Assembly: GCA_910586585.1 (NCBI GenBank)
Contig: CAJUKA010000006.1
Span: 30,887 to 94,886 of the forward strand
Length of the DNA stretch: 64,000 nt
Origin: an uncultured Lachnospiraceae bacterium
GTDB lineage: Bacteria; Bacillota; Clostridia; Lachnospirales; Lachnospiraceae
Direction: 5' to 3'
The notes beneath the pieces are model-generated. The model searched no databases. It was not told the DNA's origin and saw only the letters and a list, made by a program, of their open reading frames with translations. The stretch's first letter is position 1. Each line of letters starts with the position of its first letter. Both the position numbers and the translations under genes were made by a program. Below, one piece after another: positions 49,186 to 59,323 of the stretch.

Positions 49186-51552
49186 ATGCACAGGGAGCAA
49201 AAACTGCAAATGAAAGAAAAGAAATTAGTAATTGATTGTGTAAATAAGATAAAGATTGAGAAATATGAAGAGTTTGAAGATTCTATATTTTCACAGGTGT
49301 ATGAAAGAGCAGCGCTGTATGCGAAAACAATTGTAGCGGAAAGCATAGCGCAGAGCATTGGAAATATGGAAAAGAATCCCTTTTTGATTCAGGAATCGTT
49401 TCATAACATTATACCTTTTTTGGGTGACCGGGGAATGGGAAAGTCTTCCGCAATGCTTTCCTTTGCTCTTTTTTTGCAAAAATACAATAAGGAGATAAGA
49501 GAACCTTCGCCCAAATATGAATTAAGCAAACGGGAGATTGGGTTTTATCTGATTCCCAGAATCGACGCTGCGATGCTGATAAAAGGAGAGAATCTTTTAG
49601 ATATTATTCTTGCGTATATGTGGAAAATATTTGAAAAGAATCAGTCATTTGAAAATACACAGGAAAATGTAAGAAAAGGATTTTCCTGTGTGAAAGAGTC
49701 CTATGAGCTGTATATGGATTCAATAGCCGGAAAGGAAAAGAAAAGCATTGCTTCTGTCAGAAATTTAAAAGACTTATCGCGCTGTTTGAACCTGGCACAG
49801 GATTTCAGGGAATTAGTGAATAATTTTCTTCCTTGCGTATCAAAAAATGAATACAGGCATAATTTTTTAGTAATCGTGCTGGACGATTTGGATACTGCGA
49901 CGGAAGATGCTTACGCGGTGCTTGAGCAAATCAGGCTTTTTTTGATGCTTCCAAATATCATTATATTAGTCAGTGCAGATTTGGGCAGGCTGTATCTGGA
50001 ATGCAACAAGTATTTTCTGAAAAAACTCGTGGTTGAAAGAGAAACCTTAGAGCGGGAGAAAAACCAGATTAGAAACTATGCACAAGGATATCTGTCCAAA
50101 ATTCTGCCGTCCAACAAACGTATCTACATGCCGGACTTAAATATCAACAATGAAAAGGAATATCAAATTGCCATTCCAAAATTCGATATAGATATATGTG
50201 AAAGTATTAAAGACCGGATCTATAAATCCATATACCACAATACAGGGATTATGCTGTTCCCGCATAAATGGATAAATGCAATACTCAAATGCAATACACT
50301 GCGTGATATTGTTAACATTCTTTATACATTGGAAAACATACATTCCATGGAAAAACCAGAAAAAAGGGCGGAGGAAACAATCCAATGGCTAGTATCAAGA
50401 CTTGAAGAATATATACAAAGTGTCATCAACCAGGAGATGCTTCGCCGTATGAGAAACACGATAAATGCACCGCTTTCCTATTTGAATAATATTGTTTCTG
50501 AATTTCGTGGTTATCCAAGCTTTACCACAGAATACAACAACCTGAGAGGAACCAGGCACGGTGATAAATTTGATTATCAGACAATGCTTAAAATTCTTCA
50601 GGAGCTCACTGGCAGATATAAGCTGCCGGATGAAGTATATGATTTTTTGATACTGTTATATTCGATACGGTTATCAGAACTTTGCGTAGAGGAAGAGCAT
50701 GTGTTTTTACAAAAAGTTGATATCAGCAGCATTTGGCGAACGTCTGTTAATGCAGAGAACAATTTAACAACAATGCTCATAGTAAACCAGGGACGCACAC
50801 ATGATGCGATCTCGTATGATAAGGTGCAGATGAAAGTATTTGCAATACGTTTTACAAAGGAGCAGAACAGCTTTTCAGATTGGCTGCTGCAAAATAAGGA
50901 GGAAGTCCAGGCAATCTTTTCAACTGCTCTTTTTTGTGATCAGAATTTCTGGTTTGAGGAAGAGGAGGGGTATATCCGGTATCAGTTGGATGCCGGCGGT
51001 GCAGGCCAGGATCTCGAAGACGATAATAAAATGAACAGACAGAGATGTTTCAGGATTGGTGATAATTACATAGAAGCGTCTATTGACTGTCTGTTCAAAA
51101 ATATGTTATCGTATGACAAGTGTCTGCAAGGATTTGTAAAGAATATATTTCATGCATATTGCGAATCGATAGAATGCAGTGAAGCGTTTGAACAGGTAGG
51201 TATTGAGGAAATTTTTGAACTGAAAAATTATACTGAATGGAAAAAACAGAATGAAATTGATTCGCTGCGCGATCTCCTTCCGTTTGAAAGTGTGGATGTG
51301 ATGCAGGAGATAACGATTGCGATAAGAAATATAAGATCTGTGGGAGATACCGAAAATATGACAATGCAGGTGATTGATAAGATTTGCAGGCAGGTTTCCA
51401 GAGTAATCGAAATTTTGAATACAGTGGAACAGTTTTATGAGGAACCACAAGGGCAAAATGTATCCTATTCGAATCGAATCAAACAGTTTTTGGAAACGTG
51501 CAGGATAAAGAATATGGTAAAAAGAATGCAGGAAAGAGAAAACAAGGGATAA
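49186..51552 (+). CDS. rdrA: KAP/AAA-like P-loop ATPase, RdrA of a RADAR-type antiphage system
   Basis: This 788-aa soluble protein has the Walker A motif FLGDRGMGKSSAM (K86) and Walker B LVIVLDDLDTA (228-238) followed by a sensor-like strand IIILVSADLGRLY. The rest is a long helical C-terminus. Size, motif style and direct linkage to a large adenosine-deaminase-fold protein match RdrA, the ATPase of RADAR, which assembles with RdrB and restricts phage by RNA or nucleotide deamination. The start is uncertain: ATG 49186 or 49210, neither with a strong site. Without its neighbour it would be only a generic P-loop ATPase. Confidence 0.82.
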   Translation: MHREQKLQMKEKKLVIDCVNKIKIEKYEEFEDSIFSQVYERAALYAKTIVAESIAQSIGNMEKNPFLIQESFHNIIPFLGDRGMGKSSAMLSFALFLQKYNKEIREPSPKYELSKREIGFYLIPRIDAAMLIKGENLLDIILAYMWKIFEKNQSFENTQENVRKGFSCVKESYELYMDSIAGKEKKSIASVRNLKDLSRCLNLAQDFRELVNNFLPCVSKNEYRHNFLVIVLDDLDTATEDAYAVLEQIRLFLMLPNIIILVSADLGRLYLECNKYFLKKLVVERETLEREKNQIRNYAQGYLSKILPSNKRIYMPDLNINNEKEYQIAIPKFDIDICESIKDRIYKSIYHNTGIMLFPHKWINAILKCNTLRDIVNILYTLENIHSMEKPEKRAEETIQWLVSRLEEYIQSVINQEMLRRMRNTINAPLSYLNNIVSEFRGYPSFTTEYNNLRGTRHGDKFDYQTMLKILQELTGRYKLPDEVYDFLILLYSIRLSELCVEEEHVFLQKVDISSIWRTSVNAENNLTTMLIVNQGRTHDAISYDKVQMKVFAIRFTKEQNSFSDWLLQNKEEVQAIFSTALFCDQNFWFEEEEGYIRYQLDAGGAGQDLEDDNKMNRQRCFRIGDNYIEASIDCLFKNMLSYDKCLQGFVKNIFHAYCESIECSEAFEQVGIEEIFELKNYTEWKKQNEIDSLRDLLPFESVDVMQEITIAIRNIRSVGDTENMTMQVIDKICRQVSRVIEILNTVEQFYEEPQGQNVSYSNRIKQFLETCRIKNMVKRMQERENKG

Positions 51553-51561
51553 CAAACATAT

Positions 51562-54252
51562 ATGGATAATTTAAGGGCAGTGATAAAAAATCTTTTTTGT
51601 TACATATCTACAGGTGAAATACTGGAAGAAACGGTAGTTTACAATAATATTTCGGAAAACGTGTTTATGCAGTTAGGCACAGGATATATTACGAAATATT
51701 CCAATGACGAACTCTCAAATATGTACTATTATCTGGAGAATGAATTTCAGTGGCAAAGCAGGAAAATGAGCGGGGGATATTCGAACCTTGTAGCCAGAAC
51801 CGAAAATGAGTGGAACGTGTTTCATGCATTAATCGCTTTTGCAAATTCCGTACTGGTGGAAGAAAATGGAATGCCAGCGTGCCAGTATAACCAACTTCTT
51901 AGATGGAGGGATATGATTACTGTTCTGGAAGAGGATTTGTTTATCACATCATATCTGGCATTTAAAGATTGCATTATGGCAAGAGAGCGCCGCTGTTTTT
52001 TCTGGAAGCCGGTGATCGGTCACAATAATAAGGCATTGAATCATTTGGTCTCGCAGGGAGTTGCCGAAAATCATTTTCATCTAAAAGGTTCAGCGCCACA
52101 GTTTCATCTGTCATGGATGAGTTTGATGAATCGGGTTGACAACCTTGACTTTGACAAAGTATTCAGGGGATATGAAGCAAACCGCCTTCAGAAGAATATA
52201 AGTTATAGTGCAAATTACAAAAGCAATATGCTTAGTTATATGTGGCGTCAGGCGGCACTGATAAGAGTCTTTTTGTTTGCCAGACTGCATGGGGAATCTA
52301 GTCTGCCTTTTGGGGATATAGATGGCGGAAACATCATTTCAATACTGAGAGATGAGGAGACATTAGAGCTGCTTTCTGGTGAAATTCAGAAAAGTATAAA
52401 TTGGATGCACGATAGATACGATATCTGTGAGGGGGGCAAAAACAGAAGCGAATTGGATTATATGATATGTAAAACATGGCTGGTACGACACGGGGATTAT
52501 GATATCAACGGACCTTTGAGTGGAGAAAGATGGTTTATGTATCATATGTTCTATATGATTTTTTCGGATGATGCAGCTATGAAACCATTTTTTAACCTGT
52601 ATTATTTATACTTGGTATTAAAGGCTAATATTCGCAGAGAATTGGTACAAACGAATGTGAATGTAGGGTTTGACAATTTCCTGAAATATCAGGACAGGAA
52701 GGACACCTTTATAGAGGACAGCAAATATGAACAAATATACGTGAGGATGGCAGTCAGAGACACAATTTGCAATCAGCATATCAAGAGTCTTGAGGCAAGA
52801 ATTGTTCCCAAGCAGTCAGCAGAAGAGATAAAAAACGCGGTTAGAAAATATGATCAATGGATTACAGAGGGACTTGAGGAACAGGAGAAAGAAAAACTTA
52901 TTAAAAAATACTTTTATGTAATGCATTTTGTGAAAGAAACAGAACGCATAAAAAAGTCTGATAAAGATATTTTAAAATACAGACATTTTGAGCTCCGCAA
53001 CAAAGTAAAATCTCAGGCGATAGCGATTTCGAAACTGAGAAATGAAAACTGTACAGAGGCGGAGCGGATAAAAGGCGTTGATGCATGTTCGCCGGAAATC
53101 TGGTGCAGGCCAGAGGTTTTTGCACAAGCATTCCGCTATCTGAAAGACGATATATCCGATGATATGATCAATGTATACCAGGAAAATCCAATCAATACAT
53201 TGATGGCGACATATCATGTGGGGGAAGATTTTCTGGACGTTGTAGATGGCCTGAGGGCGATTGATGAGGCAATTGTGTTTCTGAATCTGAAGTGTGGAGA
53301 CAGATTGGGTCATGCTTTGGCACTGGGGGTAGACGTAGAAGAATGGTATCAAAGCAAATCGTATCGAATCATGATAAATAAGATGCGGTTTTTGGACAAT
53401 CTTTCGTGGCTGTATGCCAGATTGCGGGGGTACAATATCTCGGATTGTGAGGATGTCAAGACATATATTGAAAAACGTTTTGACGAGTATTTTGCTGAGG
53501 TATACAAAAACAATATCGACAGCAGTGAGAAGAGAAGAATTGTAGAAAACGCGAAAAAGTACTATATAGAAGAAGGTCTTGCCCACAGTTATAATTATGA
53601 TGAAGTATCTGTGGGAATAAATGAGTACTATGATGCATGGAAATTAAGAGGGGACAACCCGCAGTTGTACCAGAATGGATATTTTAAAATCAAAGGCGAG
53701 GTTTATGAACCGTGGGATAAGTATGCGATTAACAGGGAGTTCCCCGTCAACTACAAAATACGTTATAAACCGGAAGTTGCAATGCTTTATTATGCATATC
53801 ATTTCAATCCTGAAGTAAAAAAGGCCGGAGATGAAATGATCGAGGTGAAAGTACATCCAAATTTTATCAGGGCGGTCAAAAAAATACAGTTAAAAATGCA
53901 GGAAGATATCTGTATGCTTGGTATTGGGATAGAAACAAATCCCTCCTCCAATTATCTGATTGGAACCTTCCGGCGTTATGACAAACATCCAATTGTCGGC
54001 TGGTACAATTATGGGCTGACTTTGGATTTCGATGCGATGCAAAAGTGTCCACAGATGCAAGTGTCAATTAACACAGATGATCAGGGCGTATTTTCAACCT
54101 ATATCGAAAATGAATATGCGTATTTAGCGCTCGCGCTGGAGAAAAGCAGAAATGCGCAAGGAGCCCCATTGTACAAGCGCACCATGATTCTGCAATGGCT
54201 TGACAATATCAGAAAAATGGGGTTGAGCCAAAGTTTTAATGACAATCAATAG
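51562..54252 (+). CDS. rdrB: adenosine-deaminase-fold effector, RdrB of a RADAR-type antiphage system
   Basis: This 896-aa protein carries the full metal and catalytic set of adenosine deaminases: NHFHLKGS (H171, H173), YHVGED (H552, E555), DRLGHALALG (H584) and SINTDDQGVFST (D839, D840). About 380 residues separate the first two motifs, far more than in housekeeping deaminases (about 330-350 aa in total), as expected for RdrB. It should deaminate adenosine or its nucleotides to inosine when triggered by phage. It starts 9 bp after the ATPase gene. Predicted soluble. Chemistry is well supported; the defence role rests on gene pairing. Confidence 0.85.
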   Translation: MDNLRAVIKNLFCYISTGEILEETVVYNNISENVFMQLGTGYITKYSNDELSNMYYYLENEFQWQSRKMSGGYSNLVARTENEWNVFHALIAFANSVLVEENGMPACQYNQLLRWRDMITVLEEDLFITSYLAFKDCIMARERRCFFWKPVIGHNNKALNHLVSQGVAENHFHLKGSAPQFHLSWMSLMNRVDNLDFDKVFRGYEANRLQKNISYSANYKSNMLSYMWRQAALIRVFLFARLHGESSLPFGDIDGGNIISILRDEETLELLSGEIQKSINWMHDRYDICEGGKNRSELDYMICKTWLVRHGDYDINGPLSGERWFMYHMFYMIFSDDAAMKPFFNLYYLYLVLKANIRRELVQTNVNVGFDNFLKYQDRKDTFIEDSKYEQIYVRMAVRDTICNQHIKSLEARIVPKQSAEEIKNAVRKYDQWITEGLEEQEKEKLIKKYFYVMHFVKETERIKKSDKDILKYRHFELRNKVKSQAIAISKLRNENCTEAERIKGVDACSPEIWCRPEVFAQAFRYLKDDISDDMINVYQENPINTLMATYHVGEDFLDVVDGLRAIDEAIVFLNLKCGDRLGHALALGVDVEEWYQSKSYRIMINKMRFLDNLSWLYARLRGYNISDCEDVKTYIEKRFDEYFAEVYKNNIDSSEKRRIVENAKKYYIEEGLAHSYNYDEVSVGINEYYDAWKLRGDNPQLYQNGYFKIKGEVYEPWDKYAINREFPVNYKIRYKPEVAMLYYAYHFNPEVKKAGDEMIEVKVHPNFIRAVKKIQLKMQEDICMLGIGIETNPSSNYLIGTFRRYDKHPIVGWYNYGLTLDFDAMQKCPQMQVSINTDDQGVFSTYIENEYAYLALALEKSRNAQGAPLYKRTMILQWLDNIRKMGLSQSFNDNQ

Positions 54253-54261
54253 GAGCATAGA

Positions 54262-56310
54262 ATGATGAAACAAAAAATACAAAAAGAATGGTTTGTTCTT
54301 GCTGCAATGGTAGCTGTTATCATATTTGGGGGAACATACAGGCTGACAGAAGTGGGACAGCCGATTATGAATCCAGATGAATTTGGCTATTGGGCAAACA
54401 GTGCATACTTTATGGGTCTTGACTGGTCGCCATCCGTCCAGGTCATTGGATATTATTCATATGGATATAGTCTGCTTCTCGTTCCAATCAGGATACTAAC
54501 CAAGATTTTTGATTGGGATTGGAGACAGAAATATCAGGCGATGGTTGTAGTACAGAGCTTTATGCTTACAGGAATATTCCTAATGTCAGTGAAAATTTGC
54601 AAGCGTTATCTGTCGGATCTTCATTGGTTTGTGCAAGATTTATTGTGTCTCGTAATGGTGCTCTATCCATCTTATATGATATATGCGCATATGACAAGCA
54701 CAGAAACGACATTATTTTTTATGTTTTGGGTGTATTTGTATATACTGATGCGTCTAACAGATTATCCGACAATGCGAAATCACGTTGGTTTTGCATTTGC
54801 TTCGTTCTATATGTACACGGTACATCAAAGAGCTTTGCCAATGATAATCGCAGCCATCATGACGGTATTCAGTATACGGCTGCTGAAAGTGAATAAGTTA
54901 TCCCATGTAGGCGGTTTCTTTCTCACAATGTTTTTGTGTAATTGCGTCCACAGTGCAATAAAAGGGAAGCTTCAAAACGATCTCTATAAAGCGGCGGATC
55001 CGGCAGGAATGCTGGAAATCTTTGGATATGTGTTCAATAAGAAAACACTTATTCTGGCCGTGGCAATTGCTTTTATATTGCTGCTTCTGTGGTTGATTGA
55101 GCATGGTCGTGGCAGAATTGCGCTGGCATTGGGAATTTTTGTACTGGCGGCAGGATTAGCCTATATGATAAAGAACTTTGCCCTCATTGAGGCAGAGGCA
55201 GGAGATATGGAATGGCCCATGTCAATAAATGATTTTGCGGGGCAGATATGGCGCATTCGGGATATTCTGACAATTGAAGGTCTTCTGCGGTTTCTTATCA
55301 GTATTGCAGGAAAATGGTTCTATATCGCTACTGCGTCAGGTCTGGTGATTTGTTTTGGAATATGGCATCTTGGAGGGCGTTTTATAAAAACAAGTATAAA
55401 GGGCATTTCAAGAATATCATATGTATGGAAAAAGAATGACGGAATAAATATGGAACCAGTTCCCTGTAACCGTTCTGCGATATGGCTCTGGGGAGCATTT
55501 TTAGCATGGCTTGGTGTTTTTGGCATCAGTGCGTTTGCAATGTCAGGAATCGGAAGAATAGATAATTTAATATATGGCAGATATCAGGAATTTGCAGTGG
55601 GGATTTTATTGTTGTATGGCTTTTATAGTTTGATAAAAGACAGGAAATGGATACGTCATATGGTATTTTTTCTCATACTATATCTGCTGGCAGCATGGTT
55701 GTGCCAGTATTTGTTTAATGAACTGGAAAATACCACGTTTGTAGTCAGTCATTGTCTGATGATGGGGCTCTTTGTGTATGATGGAGAAGTTCCCGTAGGG
55801 AAAGTCTGGGAAGCGGCAGCATATTCTGGTTCGATAGGAATTTTGTTCTGTATTATTGTAAAGGCAGCACAGATAAGATTATCAAAGATATCCGTGTATC
55901 GTATGATTGCAGCATTAACAGCAGCGGTGTGTCTCTATGTATATATGGGGACTTCGGTGTTTGAAAGTTATGTGATATATGCAAACAATCTTTATGAGAG
56001 GAAAGCGCCAACCATTGCCATGTGGATTGATAGATTATATCAGGGAGAGAACATTTATTTTATAAAAAATGGTAGCTTATATCTTTGGGGATTGGTGCTG
56101 CAATATTATCTTGATGATAAGATTGTGACAATGAAGGGTGTCAATACAGTTCCTCAGAACGAAGAAGCGTTTTATGTAGTAATACTATCGGATACGGATA
56201 TTGATAAATATTTTAGTCAGTGTGGTGTAATAGTGAATGGTGGAGGAATTGCGCTTTTAGCGCCCTATAACAGTAAAATATATGAAAGAATGGAAGATTA
56301 TTACAATTAG
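54262..56310 (+). CDS. polytopic GT-C-type membrane protein directly downstream of rdrB
   Basis: This 682-aa protein has about 12 or more hydrophobic segments. The first outer loop has the acidic pair in IMNPDEFGYWANSAYFMGLDWS, typical of GT-C glycosyltransferases such as the PMT/GT39 group. It shares loop patterns with the protein at 61727-63253 (AYxxGxDWS, then GYxxYGxSL). It starts 9 bp after rdrB behind AGGAGC, so it is likely on the same transcript; it may be a glycan gene or, less likely, a membrane accessory of the defence system. Confidence 0.78.
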   Translation: MMKQKIQKEWFVLAAMVAVIIFGGTYRLTEVGQPIMNPDEFGYWANSAYFMGLDWSPSVQVIGYYSYGYSLLLVPIRILTKIFDWDWRQKYQAMVVVQSFMLTGIFLMSVKICKRYLSDLHWFVQDLLCLVMVLYPSYMIYAHMTSTETTLFFMFWVYLYILMRLTDYPTMRNHVGFAFASFYMYTVHQRALPMIIAAIMTVFSIRLLKVNKLSHVGGFFLTMFLCNCVHSAIKGKLQNDLYKAADPAGMLEIFGYVFNKKTLILAVAIAFILLLLWLIEHGRGRIALALGIFVLAAGLAYMIKNFALIEAEAGDMEWPMSINDFAGQIWRIRDILTIEGLLRFLISIAGKWFYIATASGLVICFGIWHLGGRFIKTSIKGISRISYVWKKNDGINMEPVPCNRSAIWLWGAFLAWLGVFGISAFAMSGIGRIDNLIYGRYQEFAVGILLLYGFYSLIKDRKWIRHMVFFLILYLLAAWLCQYLFNELENTTFVVSHCLMMGLFVYDGEVPVGKVWEAAAYSGSIGILFCIIVKAAQIRLSKISVYRMIAALTAAVCLYVYMGTSVFESYVIYANNLYERKAPTIAMWIDRLYQGENIYFIKNGSLYLWGLVLQYYLDDKIVTMKGVNTVPQNEEAFYVVILSDTDIDKYFSQCGVIVNGGGIALLAPYNSKIYERMEDYYN

Positions 56311-56396
56311 CATTAGACATGTTGTACATAATGATAAAAATTATTATGGCATTCTGCCAAAGAAACAGAAAAAAGATACAATTTAAAAAAAAGAGC

Positions 56397-56425
56397 TTGA
56401 ATATTTGTGATTTTAGATTTATGAT
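56397..56425 (+). promoter_or_regulatory. promoter of the BIG2-domain surface protein
   Basis: TTGAAT (56397-56402), 17 bp, TATGAT (56420-56425), 55 bp before the start codon. Confidence 0.75.
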
Positions 56426-56479
56426 GGTAGAGTAATATTGTCACCAATATAGAAAAGAAAATTAGGAGGGTAAACAGTT

Positions 56480-59140
56480 ATGAAAAAACCAATGATTAAA
56501 GCTTTGGCAATGACCATGGCAATAACAATGGCGCTTTCTACACCATTGACTGCTAGTGCAGCAGGTCTTGCAGATTTGTATAGAACAGCTGCGGGCAATG
56601 AATCAGGTAATGAAACATCTGATGGAACAAATAATCCTGGCGACCCAGACACAAGTAATCCAGGTGATCCAGGCGATACAAGTAATCCAGGCGACCCAGG
56701 CGACACAAGTAATCCAGGCGATCCAGGCGACACAAGTAATCCAGGCGATCCAGGCGACACAAGTAATCCAGGCGATCCAGGCGACACAAGTAATCCAGGC
56801 GACCCAGGCACAAGTAATCCTGGCACAGTAGGACCAGGCACAATAAATGCTCCTGACGTAGAGGGTGAAACAGATGGAAAAGTTACTGTTATGGGAATTG
56901 TTTTGGATCAAAATGCGTATGAAATTCCTGTTGGAGGGGAAGTGGTTGTATCCCCAACGGTACTTGTAGATACATCGACAGCGAATATAAGCGGACGCTC
57001 AACAACACTTTCTATTAATGCGGATAATATAGAACTGTATGAAGAATTAACAGTCGTAGTTTTTGACGCAAATGGCAGAGCAATGGAAGTTCCGGTTTAT
57101 GACTTGTTAAAGCATGTTTCGTGGAAAGTTGGCGAGCAAAAATATGTAACGTATAAAAAGAATGCCGATAACTCATTAACGCTTACAGGAAAAAGCGGTG
57201 GTCCTACATATGTACAGGCAACTATACGTGGAAACAATTATGATTATAGTGCAAAGGCTGATGTCAAAGTCACAGCATATACAACAAGCATTAGATTAAA
57301 AGCACCTGCGAATAATTTTGTTAAACATCAGATTAAGCTTGAGAACCTGATTGAGGATCGTTTGCCAAAAGGGGCGAATGATGCGATTACATGGAAAGTT
57401 TACGAAACAGGTAAGTTAGGTAAAAACACAAGTTATGCGTCAATCAAAGATGATATCTTAACACTTAAGAAAGCTACACCAGAAGGAAAATCAATAACAG
57501 TAATTGCGACAACAGAGCAGGGCGTAACAGGTTCAACAACATTTAGTATTGGGTTAGGAAACCCGATTACAGGGCTTGTAGCAAAAGCGCCTACGAATAA
57601 AAAACCAGAACTTACAATTTCGTCCAAAGATCCAAGTAAAGGTACATCTACAATTTCAGTTGAAGTTACAGGTGTAAAAGAAAACGTTTCCGGTATAGGC
57701 AATCCGGAAGCAAAAAATACAACAGACTATATTACTTGGACATCGAAGAATTCTTCGATTGTGAAAGTTAGTCCTTCTGTAACAGAACTGAAGTACGGTG
57801 AATCGGTAAAGGCAGATATTACAGCAGTTAATGCAGGTAAGACAACTATTACAGCAACATCAACATCTGGAAAGAAAGTTAACTTTACTGTAACTGTAAA
57901 GGCACCAGTAGAAGAGATTGAAGGAATTAGAGTAGTAGACAGGGGAAATACGGTTTATCTTGGACAGAAAGTTCAGTTGGAAGCAATCGTTAAACCAGCA
58001 AATGCAGATCCCAAAGAGATAAAGAAGATTAAATTTGCGCTTGTAAACAACGATGACAAAAAATATGCAACTGTTAGCGCAAAGGGTGTCGTTCAGGCGA
58101 ATAAGAAAGGCATAATAACTGAAGGCGATAAGACGGTAAATGTTAAAGCAACTTGTAGCACTGCGCCGGACTATACGACAACAGACTTTATTAAGATTGC
58201 GGCAGGTAATATTTATGATTTTGCTTTAAATCCAGGTGTAATTCCGGCGTTCTACGTTAACCAGCAAACAAACCTTAAGATAACAAATGAAGTATTAAAG
58301 GATTCACACGGATTAGAGCCAGATGCTGGCATGTATATCTGGGCTACCAATAAACCAAAGGTAGTAACTGTAGATCAGAACGGTCATATTGAAGCAGTAG
58401 CACCAGGAAGCGCCAATATTACTGCAACGACATATTACATGGATGGAAACAAACTCAAGACGGTTAAGAAGACTACAAAGGTAACTGTAAAACAGCCAGT
58501 AGAGTCCATTCAGTTAAATAAGACAGATGTTACAGTAAATTACAACAAGACAAGTTTTGAGAAAGGTAGAGACTATTCTGTAACATTAAAAGTCAGCAAG
58601 AGATTGCCGAAGAACGCAGACAAGAAAGAAGTAGTTAGATGGAAGGTTATAAGCGTAAACAATAATACTGATAATAGTACTATCGAAGCTAGTGGTGTAA
58701 AAGTTAATGATAAGGGTAAAGTAACAATCCCTGCAGCGAAGAATCCGCGGGGAACAGTAATCAAGGTTCAGGCACAGAGTGCACTTGGTGCGAAAGCAGT
58801 AGCAACAATTACGGTATGTGACCAAACCAAGGATGTAACGACAAAAGTAGATAGGAATAAAGCTACTCTTAAGATTACAATTAAGGATGGCCAGGGTACA
58901 ACTGAAAAATTCAATTTGACTGATAATTATGAGGTAAATGCTAAAGACTCTTCTACCGTTTGTAAAGAACAAATTATTTCTTATACAGCTAATAATAATA
59001 ATGTTAGAATTGTGAAAGAAAGTGATGGTAAGTATTATGCTTATGCGCTCAAAGCAGGTACCAGCGTTGTAACTGCAAAGACTGCATCAGGAAAATCTGC
59101 AAAGATTACTTTTACAATTACAGAGGTTATAGGGGAATAA
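56480..59140 (+). CDS. secreted protein with Ig-like (BIG2) domains and a Pro/Gly/Asp repeat
   Basis: This 886-aa protein has a signal peptide at 1-29 (ALAMTMAITMALSTPLTASA). A repeat linker at about 52-112 is made of NPGDPGDTS units, followed by several Ig-like domains of BIG2 type, for example WTSKNSSIVKVSPSVTELKY, GKTTITATSTSGKKVNFTVT and IEAVAPGSANITATTYYMDG. No LPxTG, SLH or choline-binding motif is visible, so the attachment to the cell is unknown. AGGAGGG precedes ATG and a strong terminator follows. Probably an adhesin or S-layer-like component. Confidence 0.85.
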   Translation: MKKPMIKALAMTMAITMALSTPLTASAAGLADLYRTAAGNESGNETSDGTNNPGDPDTSNPGDPGDTSNPGDPGDTSNPGDPGDTSNPGDPGDTSNPGDPGDTSNPGDPGTSNPGTVGPGTINAPDVEGETDGKVTVMGIVLDQNAYEIPVGGEVVVSPTVLVDTSTANISGRSTTLSINADNIELYEELTVVVFDANGRAMEVPVYDLLKHVSWKVGEQKYVTYKKNADNSLTLTGKSGGPTYVQATIRGNNYDYSAKADVKVTAYTTSIRLKAPANNFVKHQIKLENLIEDRLPKGANDAITWKVYETGKLGKNTSYASIKDDILTLKKATPEGKSITVIATTEQGVTGSTTFSIGLGNPITGLVAKAPTNKKPELTISSKDPSKGTSTISVEVTGVKENVSGIGNPEAKNTTDYITWTSKNSSIVKVSPSVTELKYGESVKADITAVNAGKTTITATSTSGKKVNFTVTVKAPVEEIEGIRVVDRGNTVYLGQKVQLEAIVKPANADPKEIKKIKFALVNNDDKKYATVSAKGVVQANKKGIITEGDKTVNVKATCSTAPDYTTTDFIKIAAGNIYDFALNPGVIPAFYVNQQTNLKITNEVLKDSHGLEPDAGMYIWATNKPKVVTVDQNGHIEAVAPGSANITATTYYMDGNKLKTVKKTTKVTVKQPVESIQLNKTDVTVNYNKTSFEKGRDYSVTLKVSKRLPKNADKKEVVRWKVISVNNNTDNSTIEASGVKVNDKGKVTIPAAKNPRGTVIKVQAQSALGAKAVATITVCDQTKDVTTKVDRNKATLKITIKDGQGTTEKFNLTDNYEVNAKDSSTVCKEQIISYTANNNNVRIVKESDGKYYAYALKAGTSVVTAKTASGKSAKITFTITEVIGE
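56633..56815 (+). repeat. 27-bp tandem repeat (five full units, two 24-bp partial units)
   Basis: Full units start at 56657, 56684, 56711, 56738 and 56765, each encoding NPGDPGDTS. Shortened units NPGDPDTS (56633) and NPGDPGTS (56792) flank them. Near-identity of the units at DNA level suggests recent copy-number change. Confidence 0.95.
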
Positions 59141-59172
59141 TTGAATATTGCTTGATATCTTAGCGACTACAG

Positions 59173-59202
59173 ACAACCAGCATATGCTGGTTGTTTGTTT
59201 TT
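59173..59202 (+). terminator. terminator after the BIG2 protein gene
   Basis: ACAACCAGCATATGCTGGTTGT is a perfect palindrome followed by TTGTTTTT. Confidence 0.9.
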
Positions 59203-59323
59203 ACAATTATTTATCCCAGTCATTATAGAAATCAGTTGCTTTTTATATTTGATATGATACAATAGAGATAGTGATCAAAAAGATACAATAAGGATTGTTA
59301 AAAATAAAGAAGACAGGTGGTTT

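Noticed and set aside
51562..54252. Housekeeping adenosine deaminase
   Set aside because: The protein is more than twice the normal length, has a huge insertion between motifs and is paired with an ATPase gene, which fits RdrB better.
56633..56815. CRISPR-like array
   Set aside because: The 27-bp units are directly adjacent without spacers and encode protein repeats in frame.
56419..56911. Minus-strand repeat-rich frames opposite the BIG2 gene
   Set aside because: They are translations of the tandem repeat in other frames and lack starts with ribosome sites.
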